Below the pieces are notes generated by a model. The model searched no databases. It saw nothing but the letters and a program-made list of their open reading frames with translations, and had not been told where the DNA came from. This document shows, piece by piece, positions 19,533 through 28,232 of a stretch of DNA of 64,000 bases; position 1 is the first letter of the stretch, and each line of letters begins with the position of its first letter. The DNA lies in assembly GCF_011742165.1 (NCBI RefSeq), contig NZ_JAAQTO010000045.1, positions 1 to 64,000 on the forward strand. Direction: 5' to 3'. Both the position numbers and the translations under genes were made by a program. Source of the DNA: Billgrantia bachuensis (GTDB taxonomy: Bacteria > Pseudomonadota > Gammaproteobacteria > Pseudomonadales > Halomonadaceae).

Positions 19533-20075
19533 TCAGGCGCCGACCACACCGCAAGCCATGCGGCTGCCGCCGCCGCCCAGCGGCTCGGGTTCGTCGGAGT
19601 AGTTATCGCCGCCTTCGTGGATCATCAGGCTGCGATCCTGAAGGTCTTCGACGCTGAGCCGCGGCGCCAGCACCGGCAGGGTCGCTTTCCCGTCCTCGTT
19701 GACGATCAGTACTGGCAGGTCGCCGAGGTGACCTTCTCCATAAGGGCCCTCATGACTACCGGCATCTTCGGGGTCGTAATGACCGCCTGCCTTACCGGCA
19801 GCCTGCATTTCACCCGAGTCGTTCTCACCCGGCTCGCAGCTGGCATTCTCGTGAACGTGAAAACCGTAGACACCGGGAGGCAGCTCACTCAGGTCAGGGG
19901 TAAGCAGCAGGCCGTGATCGGTATCCTCGAAGGAGATGGTGCCGATGGACTCCTCGACACCGTCGGCCTTCACCCAGTTCATCTCGACTTCCTGGCTCTC
20001 CTGAGCCTGGGCTTGGCCGAGACCGGTGAGCAGAAGAGTGGCAACGGCCGCTCCTGCAAAATTGGCATGGCGCAT
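19533..20075 (-). CDS. sodC: Periplasmic Cu/Zn superoxide dismutase
   Basis: A 180-residue secreted enzyme that dismutates superoxide. A signal peptide covers about residues 1-24. Copper and zinc ligands are visible in GFHVHENASCEP, GGHYDPE, HEGPYGEGHLGDLP and the late SLMIHEGGDNYSDEPEPLGGGGSRMACGV run. GGAGGA precedes the ATG. It lies 56 bases behind metF on the same strand, with a long hairpin in between, so it may be partly read from the metF promoter. Confidence 0.9.
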   Translation of the reverse strand: MRHANFAGAAVATLLLTGLGQAQAQESQEVEMNWVKADGVEESIGTISFEDTDHGLLLTPDLSELPPGVYGFHVHENASCEPGENDSGEMQAAGKAGGHYDPEDAGSHEGPYGEGHLGDLPVLIVNEDGKATLPVLAPRLSVEDLQDRSLMIHEGGDNYSDEPEPLGGGGSRMACGVVGA

Positions 20076-20085
20076 CTAGCGTCCT

Positions 20086-20119
20086 CCTGTTCCTGAATCC
20101 ATGGACATGCAGGAACAGG
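20086..20119 (-). other. 10-bp perfect hairpin between metF and sodC
   Basis: CCTGTTCCTG (20110-20119 read on the minus strand) pairs with CAGGAACAGG (20086-20095) across 14 bases. It starts 12 bases after the metF stop. There is no U-run. The second arm runs directly into the GGAGGA ribosome site of sodC, so it may protect or process the metF 3' end and influence sodC translation. Confidence 0.5.
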
Positions 20120-20131
20120 CTAGACCCAGAT

Positions 20132-20986
20132 TCAGCGTGCTGCCAGAGAGCCGTCCAGGTTGTCGAGGATCCTCAGGCAGGGATCGGCCTGGTTGAGAGT
20201 GTAGAAGTGCAGGCCGGGGGCACCGCCCTCGAGCAACCGTTGGCACAGCCGCGACACCACCTCGGTCCCGAACTTGGCAATGGCATCGCTGTCGTCGCCG
20301 TAAGCCTCGAGCTGTTTGCGGATCCAGCGCGGGATCTCGGCACCGCAGGCGTCGGAGAAACGCGCCAGTTTTGTGTAGTTGGTGATCGGCATGATGCCGG
20401 GCACGATAGGTGCCTCGACGCCCAAGGCCCGGGCACGCTCGACGAAATGAAAGTAGGCTTCGGCGCTGAAGAAGTATTGCGTGATGGCCAGGTCGGCCCC
20501 AGCCTTCACCTTACGCGCGAAGTTTTCGAGGTCGCGCTCGAAGTTCGGCGCCTGGGGATGGGATTCGGGATAGGCCGCTACGGCGATCTCGAAGTGGTCA
20601 CCGGTTTCCTCGCGGATGAACTCCACCAGTTCATTGGCATAGCGCAGCTCGCCGATGCCGCCCATGCCGGAGGGCAGGTCGCCACGCAGAGCCACGATAC
20701 TGTCGATGCCCTCCTCGCGATACTGAGCCAGCAGATCGCGCAACTGCGCCTTCTCGCTGCCAATGCAGGACAGGTGCGGTGCCGTGGTGATGCCCGCCTC
20801 ACGAACGGCCTTCACCGTATTCAGCGTGCGGCTCTGGGTCGAACCACCGGCCCCATAAGTGACCGAGAAGAAACGCGGGTTCTGCTCAGCCAGCGCGTCA
20901 CGTACCCCCATCAGCTTCTCGCGCCCCACCTCGGTATTGGGGGGAAAGAACTCGAAACTGATGCCAAGCGGGTACGGCGTACTCAT
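20132..20986 (-). CDS. metF: 5,10-methylenetetrahydrofolate reductase
   Basis: A 284-residue FAD-dependent enzyme making 5-methyltetrahydrofolate for methionine synthesis. The N-terminal SFEFFPPN motif and the later HLSCIG, ALRGDLPSG, AVAAYPESHP and ITQYFF segments are the conserved TIM-barrel elements of MetF. The ATG at 20986 follows AGAGAGA; the frame is open upstream but that region is a structured leader. It belongs functionally with ahcY and metK further along the window. Confidence 0.93.
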   Translation of the reverse strand: MSTPYPLGISFEFFPPNTEVGREKLMGVRDALAEQNPRFFSVTYGAGGSTQSRTLNTVKAVREAGITTAPHLSCIGSEKAQLRDLLAQYREEGIDSIVALRGDLPSGMGGIGELRYANELVEFIREETGDHFEIAVAAYPESHPQAPNFERDLENFARKVKAGADLAITQYFFSAEAYFHFVERARALGVEAPIVPGIMPITNYTKLARFSDACGAEIPRWIRKQLEAYGDDSDAIAKFGTEVVSRLCQRLLEGGAPGLHFYTLNQADPCLRILDNLDGSLAAR

Positions 20987-21008
20987 GAAGGAATCTCTCT
21001 CTGTTACA

Positions 21009-21102
21009 GCGCCGTTCGATCGGCGCAACCTGTCGCCCTGGGGCGGCAGTCTGGTAGAAGAACATGCGTTCGGCTTTGCGAATCCCTGCATTCTGCCGCC
21101 CC
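21009..21102 (-). ncRNA. Candidate structured 5' leader of metF
   Basis: On the minus strand two hairpins precede metF. The distal one has a perfect 10-bp stem GGGGCGGCAG/CTGCCGCCCC (21093-21102 with 21040-21049) that encloses nested short helices ATGC/GCAT and TTCG/CGAA. The proximal one is GCGCCG/CGGCGC (21021-21026 with 21009-21014). The intervening GGCGAC could pair with the CGCC of the proximal stem, giving an alternative fold near the ribosome site. It does not resemble the SAH or SAM riboswitches I know. The rest of the 20987-21338 gap shows no gene. Confidence 0.4.
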
Positions 21103-21338
21103 GGCTGACGCCTGACCAATGAAAAGTTTCACGCTGCTGCATGAGCTTCGGTCATAAAGATTGCCTGAAAGGCTCACGCAATCCTCGAGCGGCTGCACGG
21201 CATCAAACTTCGCTAACAAAAAATCGCGGCAGTCGTATTGACCCGGATTCGAGTGGCGACGACGCTGAAATTGAGTGACTTCGAGCCCGGGCAGGGAAAC
21301 GCACCGGGCGGGATCGAACCGGATGAGGAGGGACGCCA

Positions 21339-21650
21339 ATGACGCAGGATCTCATCACCGGCACCGCCGTCTTCGATGACGAGGGCAAGCAGGTCGGCAA
21401 GGTGGCCGATGTGAGCGATGTCGAGAAGGTGGGCATCATCACCGAGACGGGAAGCCGCTTCTGGGTGCCCAAGCAACTGATCGCCTATCGCGACGAGCGC
21501 TGGATGCTGGAGCCAGGCTACACCGAGATATCGCCCTCCGAGGCCGAAGCACAGCAGGAGGAGCGCGAACTGGACGAGGCCAACGCCGAGACCTTCCCGG
21601 CCAGCGACCCTCCCTCCTTCACCATGGGCGACGAGGGCAAGGGAAGCTGA
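21339..21650 (+). CDS. DUF2171/PRC-barrel-like small protein
   Basis: A 103-residue soluble protein. Residues 1-60 look like a small beta-barrel (GTAVFDDEGKQVGKVADVSD... FWVPKQLIAYRDERWMLEPGY), close to DUF2171/PRC-barrel domains. The acidic C-terminus carries the short motif ANAETFPASDPPSF that occurs at the end of many small bacterial stress proteins. GAGGAGG precedes the ATG. A second hydrophilic gene follows 27 bases later. Function unknown. Confidence 0.65.
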   Translation: MTQDLITGTAVFDDEGKQVGKVADVSDVEKVGIITETGSRFWVPKQLIAYRDERWMLEPGYTEISPSEAEAQQEERELDEANAETFPASDPPSFTMGDEGKGS

Positions 21651-21677
21651 AGCCGTAAGGACGACGAGGAGAGTCAC

Positions 21678-22022
21678 ATGGAGAGATCACGCCAGGACCG
21701 GGCAGGTACGCAAAGCACCCAGATTCCGGAAGAGCAACGCGAGACACTGCGTGACGGGGCACGGCGACTGACCGACCGCGATATTCCCGACGAACCGACA
21801 GCAGGCCACAAGGGGGGCCGTGGCTCACCGGCCCAGGACGATGTCTACCGGCCCGACGCCAACGTCGACGACCAGAAGCATAGCGCCAAGAAACCGGGTA
21901 TCGATACACGACGGGAGACGACGCCGGTCCGCGGCACGCAAGTGGCTCGCGACAAGACCGCGCACAAGGAGAACATCGACGAACAGGCCGAGCGGGCCAA
22001 GTCGAGCCGCCGCAACGGCTGA
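21678..22022 (+). CDS. Small hydrophilic, probably disordered protein
   Basis: A 114-residue protein rich in Arg, Asp, Glu, Lys and Gln with almost no hydrophobic core, so probably disordered. GAGGAGAG precedes the ATG, which supports a real gene. It follows the DUF2171-like gene closely and may share its transcript; small hydrophilic proteins of this sort are often stress-induced. I do not recognise a family. Confidence 0.55.
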   Translation: MERSRQDRAGTQSTQIPEEQRETLRDGARRLTDRDIPDEPTAGHKGGRGSPAQDDVYRPDANVDDQKHSAKKPGIDTRRETTPVRGTQVARDKTAHKENIDEQAERAKSSRRNG

Positions 22023-22114
22023 AGCCACGGCTTGACACAGGGTCGATCGCAGCGTGCTGACAGCCGTCCCGCCGACAGGCATCATATCGGCTTTCGGCAA
22101 TGGAGAGGCAAGCG

Positions 22115-23044
22115 ATGATCGACCCTGGTGCACTGCTGGGCCCTCTCTGGACGTTGCTGGCCTTCGTCGGCTTGGGCTGGCTCGCCGCGCGGCGACTGGC
22201 GATCGACCCGCGTCCAATTGCCACGCTGCTGATCTATCTCATCGCGCCGCTGACCTTTTTCCGCGGCCTATTGCTGGGTGGTCCCACCCCATACTACCTG
22301 CTGCTGACCCTGGCCCTCTTCCTGCTGGCGAGCCTTGTGGCTGCGATCATCAATCCCTTGGCGCAGCGTTTCCTGTCGCCCCAGGAGAGTGCTGTGCTGG
22401 CCTTCTCCTCCGGCACCGGCAACACCGGCTACTTCGGCCTGCCGATCGCCATGATTCTGCTGCCGCCCGAAGGGGTGACGCTGTATCTCTTCTGCATACT
22501 CGGCGTGACGCTCTACGAGTTCACGGTGGGCTTTTACCTCAGCGCACGCGGCCGCTTTTCGGTGCGTGAGAGCCTGGCCAAGATCGCCAGGCTACCGCTG
22601 ACCTACGCCTTTCTCGCGGCACTGCTGGTGAGTGGGCTCGGCATGACGCTGCCTGACGCGTTGATGGAAAGCCTGGCTGTATTCCCGGCCACCTACACCC
22701 TGCTCGGCATGATGATCATCGGCATGACCCTGGGCCGGGTCGCGATTCGCGAGATCGACCTGCGCTTCATGGCCGGCTGCGTGGCAATACGCTACTTGTT
22801 GTGGCCCTGGCTGATGCTTGCCGTCGTATTACTGCTGCAAGCACTGTTGCCCCTGCCCGACGGGCTGGCCCTGGCACTGCTGCTGTTGGGCGTGGTGCCG
22901 ATGGCCGCCAACGTGGTGGTCGTGGCTGTGGAGCTTGGCATCGAGCCGGAGAAGGGCGCCCTGGCAGTGCTGGTTACCACTTTGGCCGCCCCGCTGTTGA
23001 TTCCGCTTTATTTGCAGCTGCTCATGCCACTGGCCGGACTGTAA
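22115..23044 (+). CDS. AEC-family transporter
   Basis: A 309-residue membrane protein of the auxin efflux carrier (AEC) family with about ten transmembrane segments split into two halves. The family's central segment is visible as SSGTGNTGYFGLPIAMILLP near residue 97. AEC proteins move organic acids such as malate or malonate. The ATG at 22115 is chosen over one at 22100 because GGAGAGG sits directly before it. Confidence 0.8.
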   Translation: MIDPGALLGPLWTLLAFVGLGWLAARRLAIDPRPIATLLIYLIAPLTFFRGLLLGGPTPYYLLLTLALFLLASLVAAIINPLAQRFLSPQESAVLAFSSGTGNTGYFGLPIAMILLPPEGVTLYLFCILGVTLYEFTVGFYLSARGRFSVRESLAKIARLPLTYAFLAALLVSGLGMTLPDALMESLAVFPATYTLLGMMIIGMTLGRVAIREIDLRFMAGCVAIRYLLWPWLMLAVVLLLQALLPLPDGLALALLLLGVVPMAANVVVVAVELGIEPEKGALAVLVTTLAAPLLIPLYLQLLMPLAGL

Positions 23045-23110
23045 TAGATCGACTTGCAGCCGATGCCGGCGAGGCTAGCCTGAAGTGAGGCAACTCGGAA
23101 GGAAGCGATC

Positions 23111-23461
23111 ATGCATCGTCAGGCAAAATGGCTGCTGGCCATCGTCATACTGCTGTTCTTCACTCCCGCCCACGCCCACCATGGCTGGACCGGCGGCGAG
23201 ACCATCGAGATCGAAGGCACCATCACCACCGTGCGGCTGGGCAACCCTCACGGCGAAGTCCAGCTGGATGTGGAGGGCGAGATCTGGACGGTGGAGGTCG
23301 GCCAACCCTGGCGCAACGAACGCGCGGGGCTGGCCGAGGGCGACCTGGCCGAAGGCGTTGAGTTGCGCGTCTCCGGCGAACATGCCGGCGAGCGGTTGAT
23401 GAAGGCCGAGCAACTCTGGATCGGGGACAAGCACTACGTACTCTACCCTGACAGGATCTGA
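23111..23461 (+). CDS. DUF6152-family secreted protein
   Basis: A 116-residue protein with a signal peptide (about residues 1-23, cleavage after AHA) leaving a mature chain that starts HHGWTGGE. The remainder is beta-rich (IEIEGTITTVRLGNPHGEVQLDV). This fits DUF6152, small periplasmic proteins often found next to DUF6644 membrane proteins and copper genes. AAGGAAG precedes the ATG. The next gene starts 9 bases after its stop. Confidence 0.7.
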   Translation: MHRQAKWLLAIVILLFFTPAHAHHGWTGGETIEIEGTITTVRLGNPHGEVQLDVEGEIWTVEVGQPWRNERAGLAEGDLAEGVELRVSGEHAGERLMKAEQLWIGDKHYVLYPDRI

Positions 23462-23470
23462 CCGAACGCC

Positions 23471-23935
23471 GTGGAAGCGCTGCTGAACTGGCTTGCGGAC
23501 ACTGCCCTGGCCGAATGGGTGCGACTCTCGCGCTGGGGTTATGCCGCGATCAACGCCTTGCACATACTGGGTATCGCCCTGCTGCTGGGCGCCATTGTGG
23601 CCCTCGACCTGCGCCTGCTGGGCTGGCGGCGGCAGGTGCCGCTACGGGAACTGGGACGACTGCTGCAGCCGGTGGCGGCCGCGGGGCTGGGGCTGGCCAT
23701 GTTGGCGGGGGCGCTGCTATTCCTCGCCGACCCCCGTGGCTACGCGGCCATGCCACTGTTTCTGTTCAAGTTGACGCTGATTGCGCTGGCCATTACCAAT
23801 GCCCTGCTGCTCAACTTGGGGCCGGGGCTGGCGAACGCCACACCCCGGCGCTTGCGTCTGGCCGGTATGCTATCGCTGCTGCTCTGGCCAGCGGTAGTGT
23901 TGGTCGGGCGCTTTCTCGCCTTCGTCGAAGAGTGA
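23471..23935 (+). CDS. DUF6644-like inner-membrane protein
   Basis: A 154-residue protein with about four hydrophobic helices (near residues 22-45, 66-85, 92-112 and 130-148). The start is a GTG nine bases after the DUF6152 stop. The pair is co-transcribed and likely works together at the membrane. It resembles DUF6644/DUF2214-type proteins; role unknown. A copper-binding four-helix protein is encoded convergently 14 bases downstream. Confidence 0.6.
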   Translation: MEALLNWLADTALAEWVRLSRWGYAAINALHILGIALLLGAIVALDLRLLGWRRQVPLRELGRLLQPVAAAGLGLAMLAGALLFLADPRGYAAMPLFLFKLTLIALAITNALLLNLGPGLANATPRRLRLAGMLSLLLWPAVVLVGRFLAFVEE

Positions 23936-23949
23936 CTCTCCAGCAAGGC

Positions 23950-24282
23950 TTAGTGCGACGCCATGGCGATGCACGCCTCGGCGCAGCGGTGGCACGCCTC
24001 GGCGCACTGCTGGCAGTGGTCGACCTCGTGCTTGGCGCATTCGTCACCGCACGCCTTGCAGACATCGGCGCACAGACGGCACAGCTGGTTGGCGTATTCG
24101 CTGTCTTGGGCCATGAAGGAAGCCGCCAGGCGGCAGATCTGCGCACACTGCATGTCCAGGCGGATGCACTCCGCCATCATCTTGACGTCGTCCTCCTTGA
24201 GGCAGGAAGTGGCGCAGCGGTCGCAGTAGGCGGCGCAGACGTGGCAGGCCTCGATACACGACTTGTAGTGACCAAAATCCAT
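23950..24282 (-). CDS. Four-helix-bundle copper-binding protein (Csp family)
   Basis: A 110-residue protein with about 17 cysteines arranged CxxC/CxxxC along four helices (CIEACHVCAAYCDRCATSC, CIRLDMQCAQICRL, CRLCADVCKACGDEC, CQQCAEACHRCAEAC). This is the pattern of Csp proteins, which store many Cu(I) ions in a bundle core. No signal peptide, so a cytosolic Csp3-like form is likely. The ATG at 24282 is chosen because AGGAG is eight bases upstream; a GTG three codons earlier abuts the ribosome site. Confidence 0.85.
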   Translation of the reverse strand: MDFGHYKSCIEACHVCAAYCDRCATSCLKEDDVKMMAECIRLDMQCAQICRLAASFMAQDSEYANQLCRLCADVCKACGDECAKHEVDHCQQCAEACHRCAEACIAMASH

Positions 24283-24406
24283 CTCGTTCACTCCTATTGT
24301 CGGTCGGTTGGGACGCGAGGGAACCGCTCAATCCCCTCGGGTAAATGAAAGCTAGTCGACGCCAGGTTGACCCACAAGCGAACCGATGGGGGCCCGAGCA
24401 AATGCA

Positions 24407-24430
24407 AGACGTCGCCCGTAGGCGACGTCT
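24407..24430 (-). terminator. Hairpin terminator after ahcY
   Basis: AGACGTCGCC (24407-24416) pairs perfectly with GGCGACGTCT (24421-24430) around CGTA. On the minus strand it lies 24 bases after the ahcY stop. The following T content is modest, so termination may be incomplete. Confidence 0.6.
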
Positions 24431-24454
24431 GCTGATCTCGCCGTGCAAGTAGTA

Positions 24455-25864
<1,410 letters not shown>

Positions 25865-25886
25865 CGTCATACTCCATTCCGGGGAA

Positions 25887-25967
25887 TGGGCGCCGTTGCA
25901 TCTGCGATGTCCCTGCCCGAGCCTCGTGCAACGAGTCACAGGACCCGTGCACTGCAGCGCCCCTCGG
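25887..25967 (-). ncRNA. S-adenosylhomocysteine (SAH) riboswitch
   Basis: On the minus strand the leader of ahcY contains, in order, CCGAGGGGCGCTGCAG, CGAGGCTCGG and AACGGCGCCC, the conserved blocks of the SAH riboswitch. The first block's CCGAG pairs with CTCGG and its GGGCGC with GCGCCC. A small CATTC/GAATG hairpin then overlaps the GGAG ribosome site. By family knowledge SAH binding turns ahcY on. A 7-bp hairpin (25985-26002) and a weak TTGAAA/TGAACT promoter (26012-26040) lie further upstream. Confidence 0.9.
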
Positions 25968-26074
25968 ACAGCAGCAACAGGAGCCGACTCCACTCGGAGT
26001 CGACCTCACAGAGTTCACTACAGCAGAAGCGGTTTTTCAATCGCCCGTTGGATCGGGAGCATGGCCATGCCGAC

Positions 26075-26104
26075 AAAAAGAGGGGCGGCCATGGCCGCCC
26101 CTCT
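26075..26104 (-). terminator. Rho-independent terminator of the acidic lipoprotein gene
   Basis: AGAGGGGCGGCC (26079-26090) pairs with GGCCGCCCCTCT across AT. On the minus strand the stem is followed by TTTTT (26075-26079). It lies 26 bases after the lipoprotein stop codon. Confidence 0.88.
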
Positions 26105-26129
26105 CACGCGCTGCGCTCTTGTAACGAGA

Positions 26130-26555
26130 TTATGAGTTGGTCTCCTCGTCGGCCATCTCGTCGCCGGTCTCCTCAAGCTCGTCAGTCGCCTCTTCGGTTT
26201 CCTCCGCGGCTTCGTCTAGAGCTTGCTCGGTTTCCTCGGCAGCTTCGTCACCGGCCTGCTCGCTCTCCGCGGCGACTTCATCGCCAGCTTCCTCGAGCGC
26301 CTGACCGGCCTCCTGAGTCTCCTCAGCCATCTCGTCGCCGGCCTCGTCAGCCTCGGCGGCGGCAGCATCGCCGGCCTGCTCCAGGTCGCCGCCGGCCTCT
26401 TCGAGCTCTTCGCCGACATCACCAGACGTTTCCTGTTCGGTGACCGGCTCGTTGGTCGCACCCGCGTCGGCGGGTTCGTCGTCATCACCACAGCCAGCCA
26501 GCAGAGCGCCAGAAAGGATGAGTGATGCGATCAAGGTAATTTTTCGCTGTTCCAT
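26130..26555 (-). CDS. Acidic repetitive lipoprotein
   Basis: A 141-residue predicted lipoprotein. The signal peptide ends in the lipobox LLAGC (Cys about residue 22), followed by DDDEP, which favours inner-membrane or periplasmic retention. The mature part is a Glu/Ala/Asp-rich chain with imperfect 11-residue repeats of the type EEAGDEVAAES, likely one long amphipathic helix. AGGAG precedes the ATG. Its own terminator follows. Function unknown. Confidence 0.7.
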   Translation of the reverse strand: MEQRKITLIASLILSGALLAGCGDDDEPADAGATNEPVTEQETSGDVGEELEEAGGDLEQAGDAAAAEADEAGDEMAEETQEAGQALEEAGDEVAAESEQAGDEAAEETEQALDEAAEETEEATDELEETGDEMADEETNS

Positions 26556-26656
26556 GCTGTTTTCTCCTGTTTCGTGCGATTAGCAGCCACTGTGCCTTTC
26601 AAGGGTAGCTGGATTGTGACTGAGGTAACAAATAGTCTCTACCAATCTCACCACAC

Positions 26657-26681
26657 CGACTCGCCAACGCGGGGCGAGTCG
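26657..26681 (-). terminator. Hairpin after metK
   Basis: CGACTCGCC (26657-26665) pairs with GGCGAGTCG (26673-26681). It lies about 30 bases beyond the metK stop on the minus strand. There is no clear U-run, so terminator function is tentative. Confidence 0.45.
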
Positions 26682-26709
26682 ATGCTGAATGTACGAGCGA
26701 GGGGCGTGG

Positions 26710-27930
26710 CTACAGGCCGGCGGCCTGGCGCAGTGCCGCGGCGCGGTCGGTGCGCTCCCAGGGGAAGGCGGTGAAGGTCTCGGTATGCTCCTGACCGTTG
26801 GTATCGGTCCAGCTGTAGCTGGCTTCGAAGGGGTCACGGCCGAAGTGGCCGTAGGCCGCGGTGAGCTGATACATGGGATGCAGCAGGTCGAGCATGCGGG
26901 TGATGGCGAAGGGGCGCAGGTCGAAGTGCTCGCGCACCAGCTCGATGATGCGCGCCTCGTCCACCTTGCCGGTGCCGAAGGTGTTGATCGACATCGAGGT
27001 GGGCTCGGCCACGCCGATGGCATATGACACCTGTATCTCGCACTTGTCGGCAAGCCCCGCAGCGACGACGTTCTTGGCCACGTAGCGCCCGGCGTAGGCG
27101 GCGCTGCGGTCGACCTTGGAGGGGTCCTTGCCGGAGAAGGCGCCGCCGCCGTGGCGTGCCATGCCGCCGTAGGTGTCGACGATGATCTTGCGCCCGGTCA
27201 GGCCGCAGTCACCCACCGGGCCGCCGATGACGAACTTGCCGGTGGGGTTGATGTGAAACTTGGTCTGCTCGGTGAGCCACTCGGCGGGGATCACCTCCTC
27301 GATGATCTCGCGCTTGACCATGCGCCGCAGCTCCTCCTGGTCGATCTCCGGGGCGTGCTGGGTCGACAGCACTACCGCCTCGACGCCGCAGGGCATGCCC
27401 GCCTCGTCGTAGCGGAAGGTGATCTGGCTCTTGGCATCCGGGCGCAGCCACGGCAAAAGGCCGTGCTTGCGCAGTTCGGACTGGCGCTCCACCAGGCGGT
27501 GAGCGTAGTGGATCGGCGCCGGCATGAACGAATCGGTTTCGTTGGTGGCGTAGCCGAACATCAGGCCCTGGTCGCCCGCGCCCTGATCCTCCGGCTTGCT
27601 GCGATCCACCCCTTGGGCGATATCCACGCTCTGCTTGCCGATCAGGTTGAGCACGCCGCAGGTCTCGCCGTCGAAACCGACCTCCGAGGAGGTGTAGCCG
27701 ATGTCGATGATCACCCGACGCACCAGCTCTTCCAGATCGACCCAGGCAGAGGTGCTGATCTCTCCGGCGACGATGGCCACGCCGGTCTTGACCAGCGTCT
27801 CGCAGGCCACCCGGGCATGCTTGTCACGGGCGATGATGGCGTCCAGCACCGCATCGGAGATCTGGTCTGCGATCTTGTCCGGGTGGCCCTCGGACACGGA
27901 TTCGGAAGTGAACAGGGAGTATTCGCTCAT
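26710..27930 (-). CDS. metK: S-adenosylmethionine synthetase
   Basis: A 406-residue enzyme forming SAM from methionine and ATP. Recognisable motifs are the N-terminal [29 protein letters not shown] near residue 120, and [19 protein letters not shown] near 275. Length is slightly above the usual 384 because of a small insertion. It is divergent from tktA, the same neighbour as in Pseudomonas. The 302-base gap upstream is described separately. Confidence 0.96.
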   Translation of the reverse strand: MSEYSLFTSESVSEGHPDKIADQISDAVLDAIIARDKHARVACETLVKTGVAIVAGEISTSAWVDLEELVRRVIIDIGYTSSEVGFDGETCGVLNLIGKQSVDIAQGVDRSKPEDQGAGDQGLMFGYATNETDSFMPAPIHYAHRLVERQSELRKHGLLPWLRPDAKSQITFRYDEAGMPCGVEAVVLSTQHAPEIDQEELRRMVKREIIEEVIPAEWLTEQTKFHINPTGKFVIGGPVGDCGLTGRKIIVDTYGGMARHGGGAFSGKDPSKVDRSAAYAGRYVAKNVVAAGLADKCEIQVSYAIGVAEPTSMSINTFGTGKVDEARIIELVREHFDLRPFAITRMLDLLHPMYQLTAAYGHFGRDPFEASYSWTDTNGQEHTETFTAFPWERTDRAAALRQAAGL

Positions 27931-28232
27931 GCGTGTCGACCCTTCTGTGTATCGTCAAAGCGCAGCGGCGCCATCAACCGGAATGACGGCCCTCGAACTG
28001 CGTGGCGCCCGGCTTCCTGCCCGGCGAGCACACAGCGGCGTGGAGCCCGAGTTTACATGGTGCCACCCATGGAGGCACCCGTCATTTGATGCCTGACGAC
28101 AAGTCGGCGACAATAGGCGGCCGAATTCGACTGCGCCGTACCTTCCTGCGGCGCCCAGCCAGAACGCTACCGGCAGGCCCGGCAGGCCGCCGATGACTTG
28201 CCCTATTCTGCCGCAGGCGAGGAGCTAACCCA
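27931..28232. other. Divergent metK/tktA intergenic region
   Basis: No gene is seen. On the metK strand the leader can form GGTGCC/GGCACC (28049-28069 region) and a GCCGTCA/TTGATGGC hairpin near 27974-27995, but the pattern does not match a SAM riboswitch class I can recognise. No convincing -35/-10 pair was found for either gene. GGAGCT precedes tktA. Confidence 0.35.

Noticed and set aside
21120..21131. TGAAAAGTTTCA as a MetR box upstream of metF
   Set aside because: The MetR consensus has five bases between TGAA and TTCA; here there are four, and no metR gene is in view.
21290..21325. tRNA-like GGGATCGAACC string before the DUF2171-like gene
   Set aside because: No acceptor, D or anticodon arms can be drawn around it and there is no CCA end.
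27931..28232. SAM riboswitch upstream of metK
   Set aside because: Only isolated hairpins were found; the conserved core of known SAM riboswitch classes is not present.
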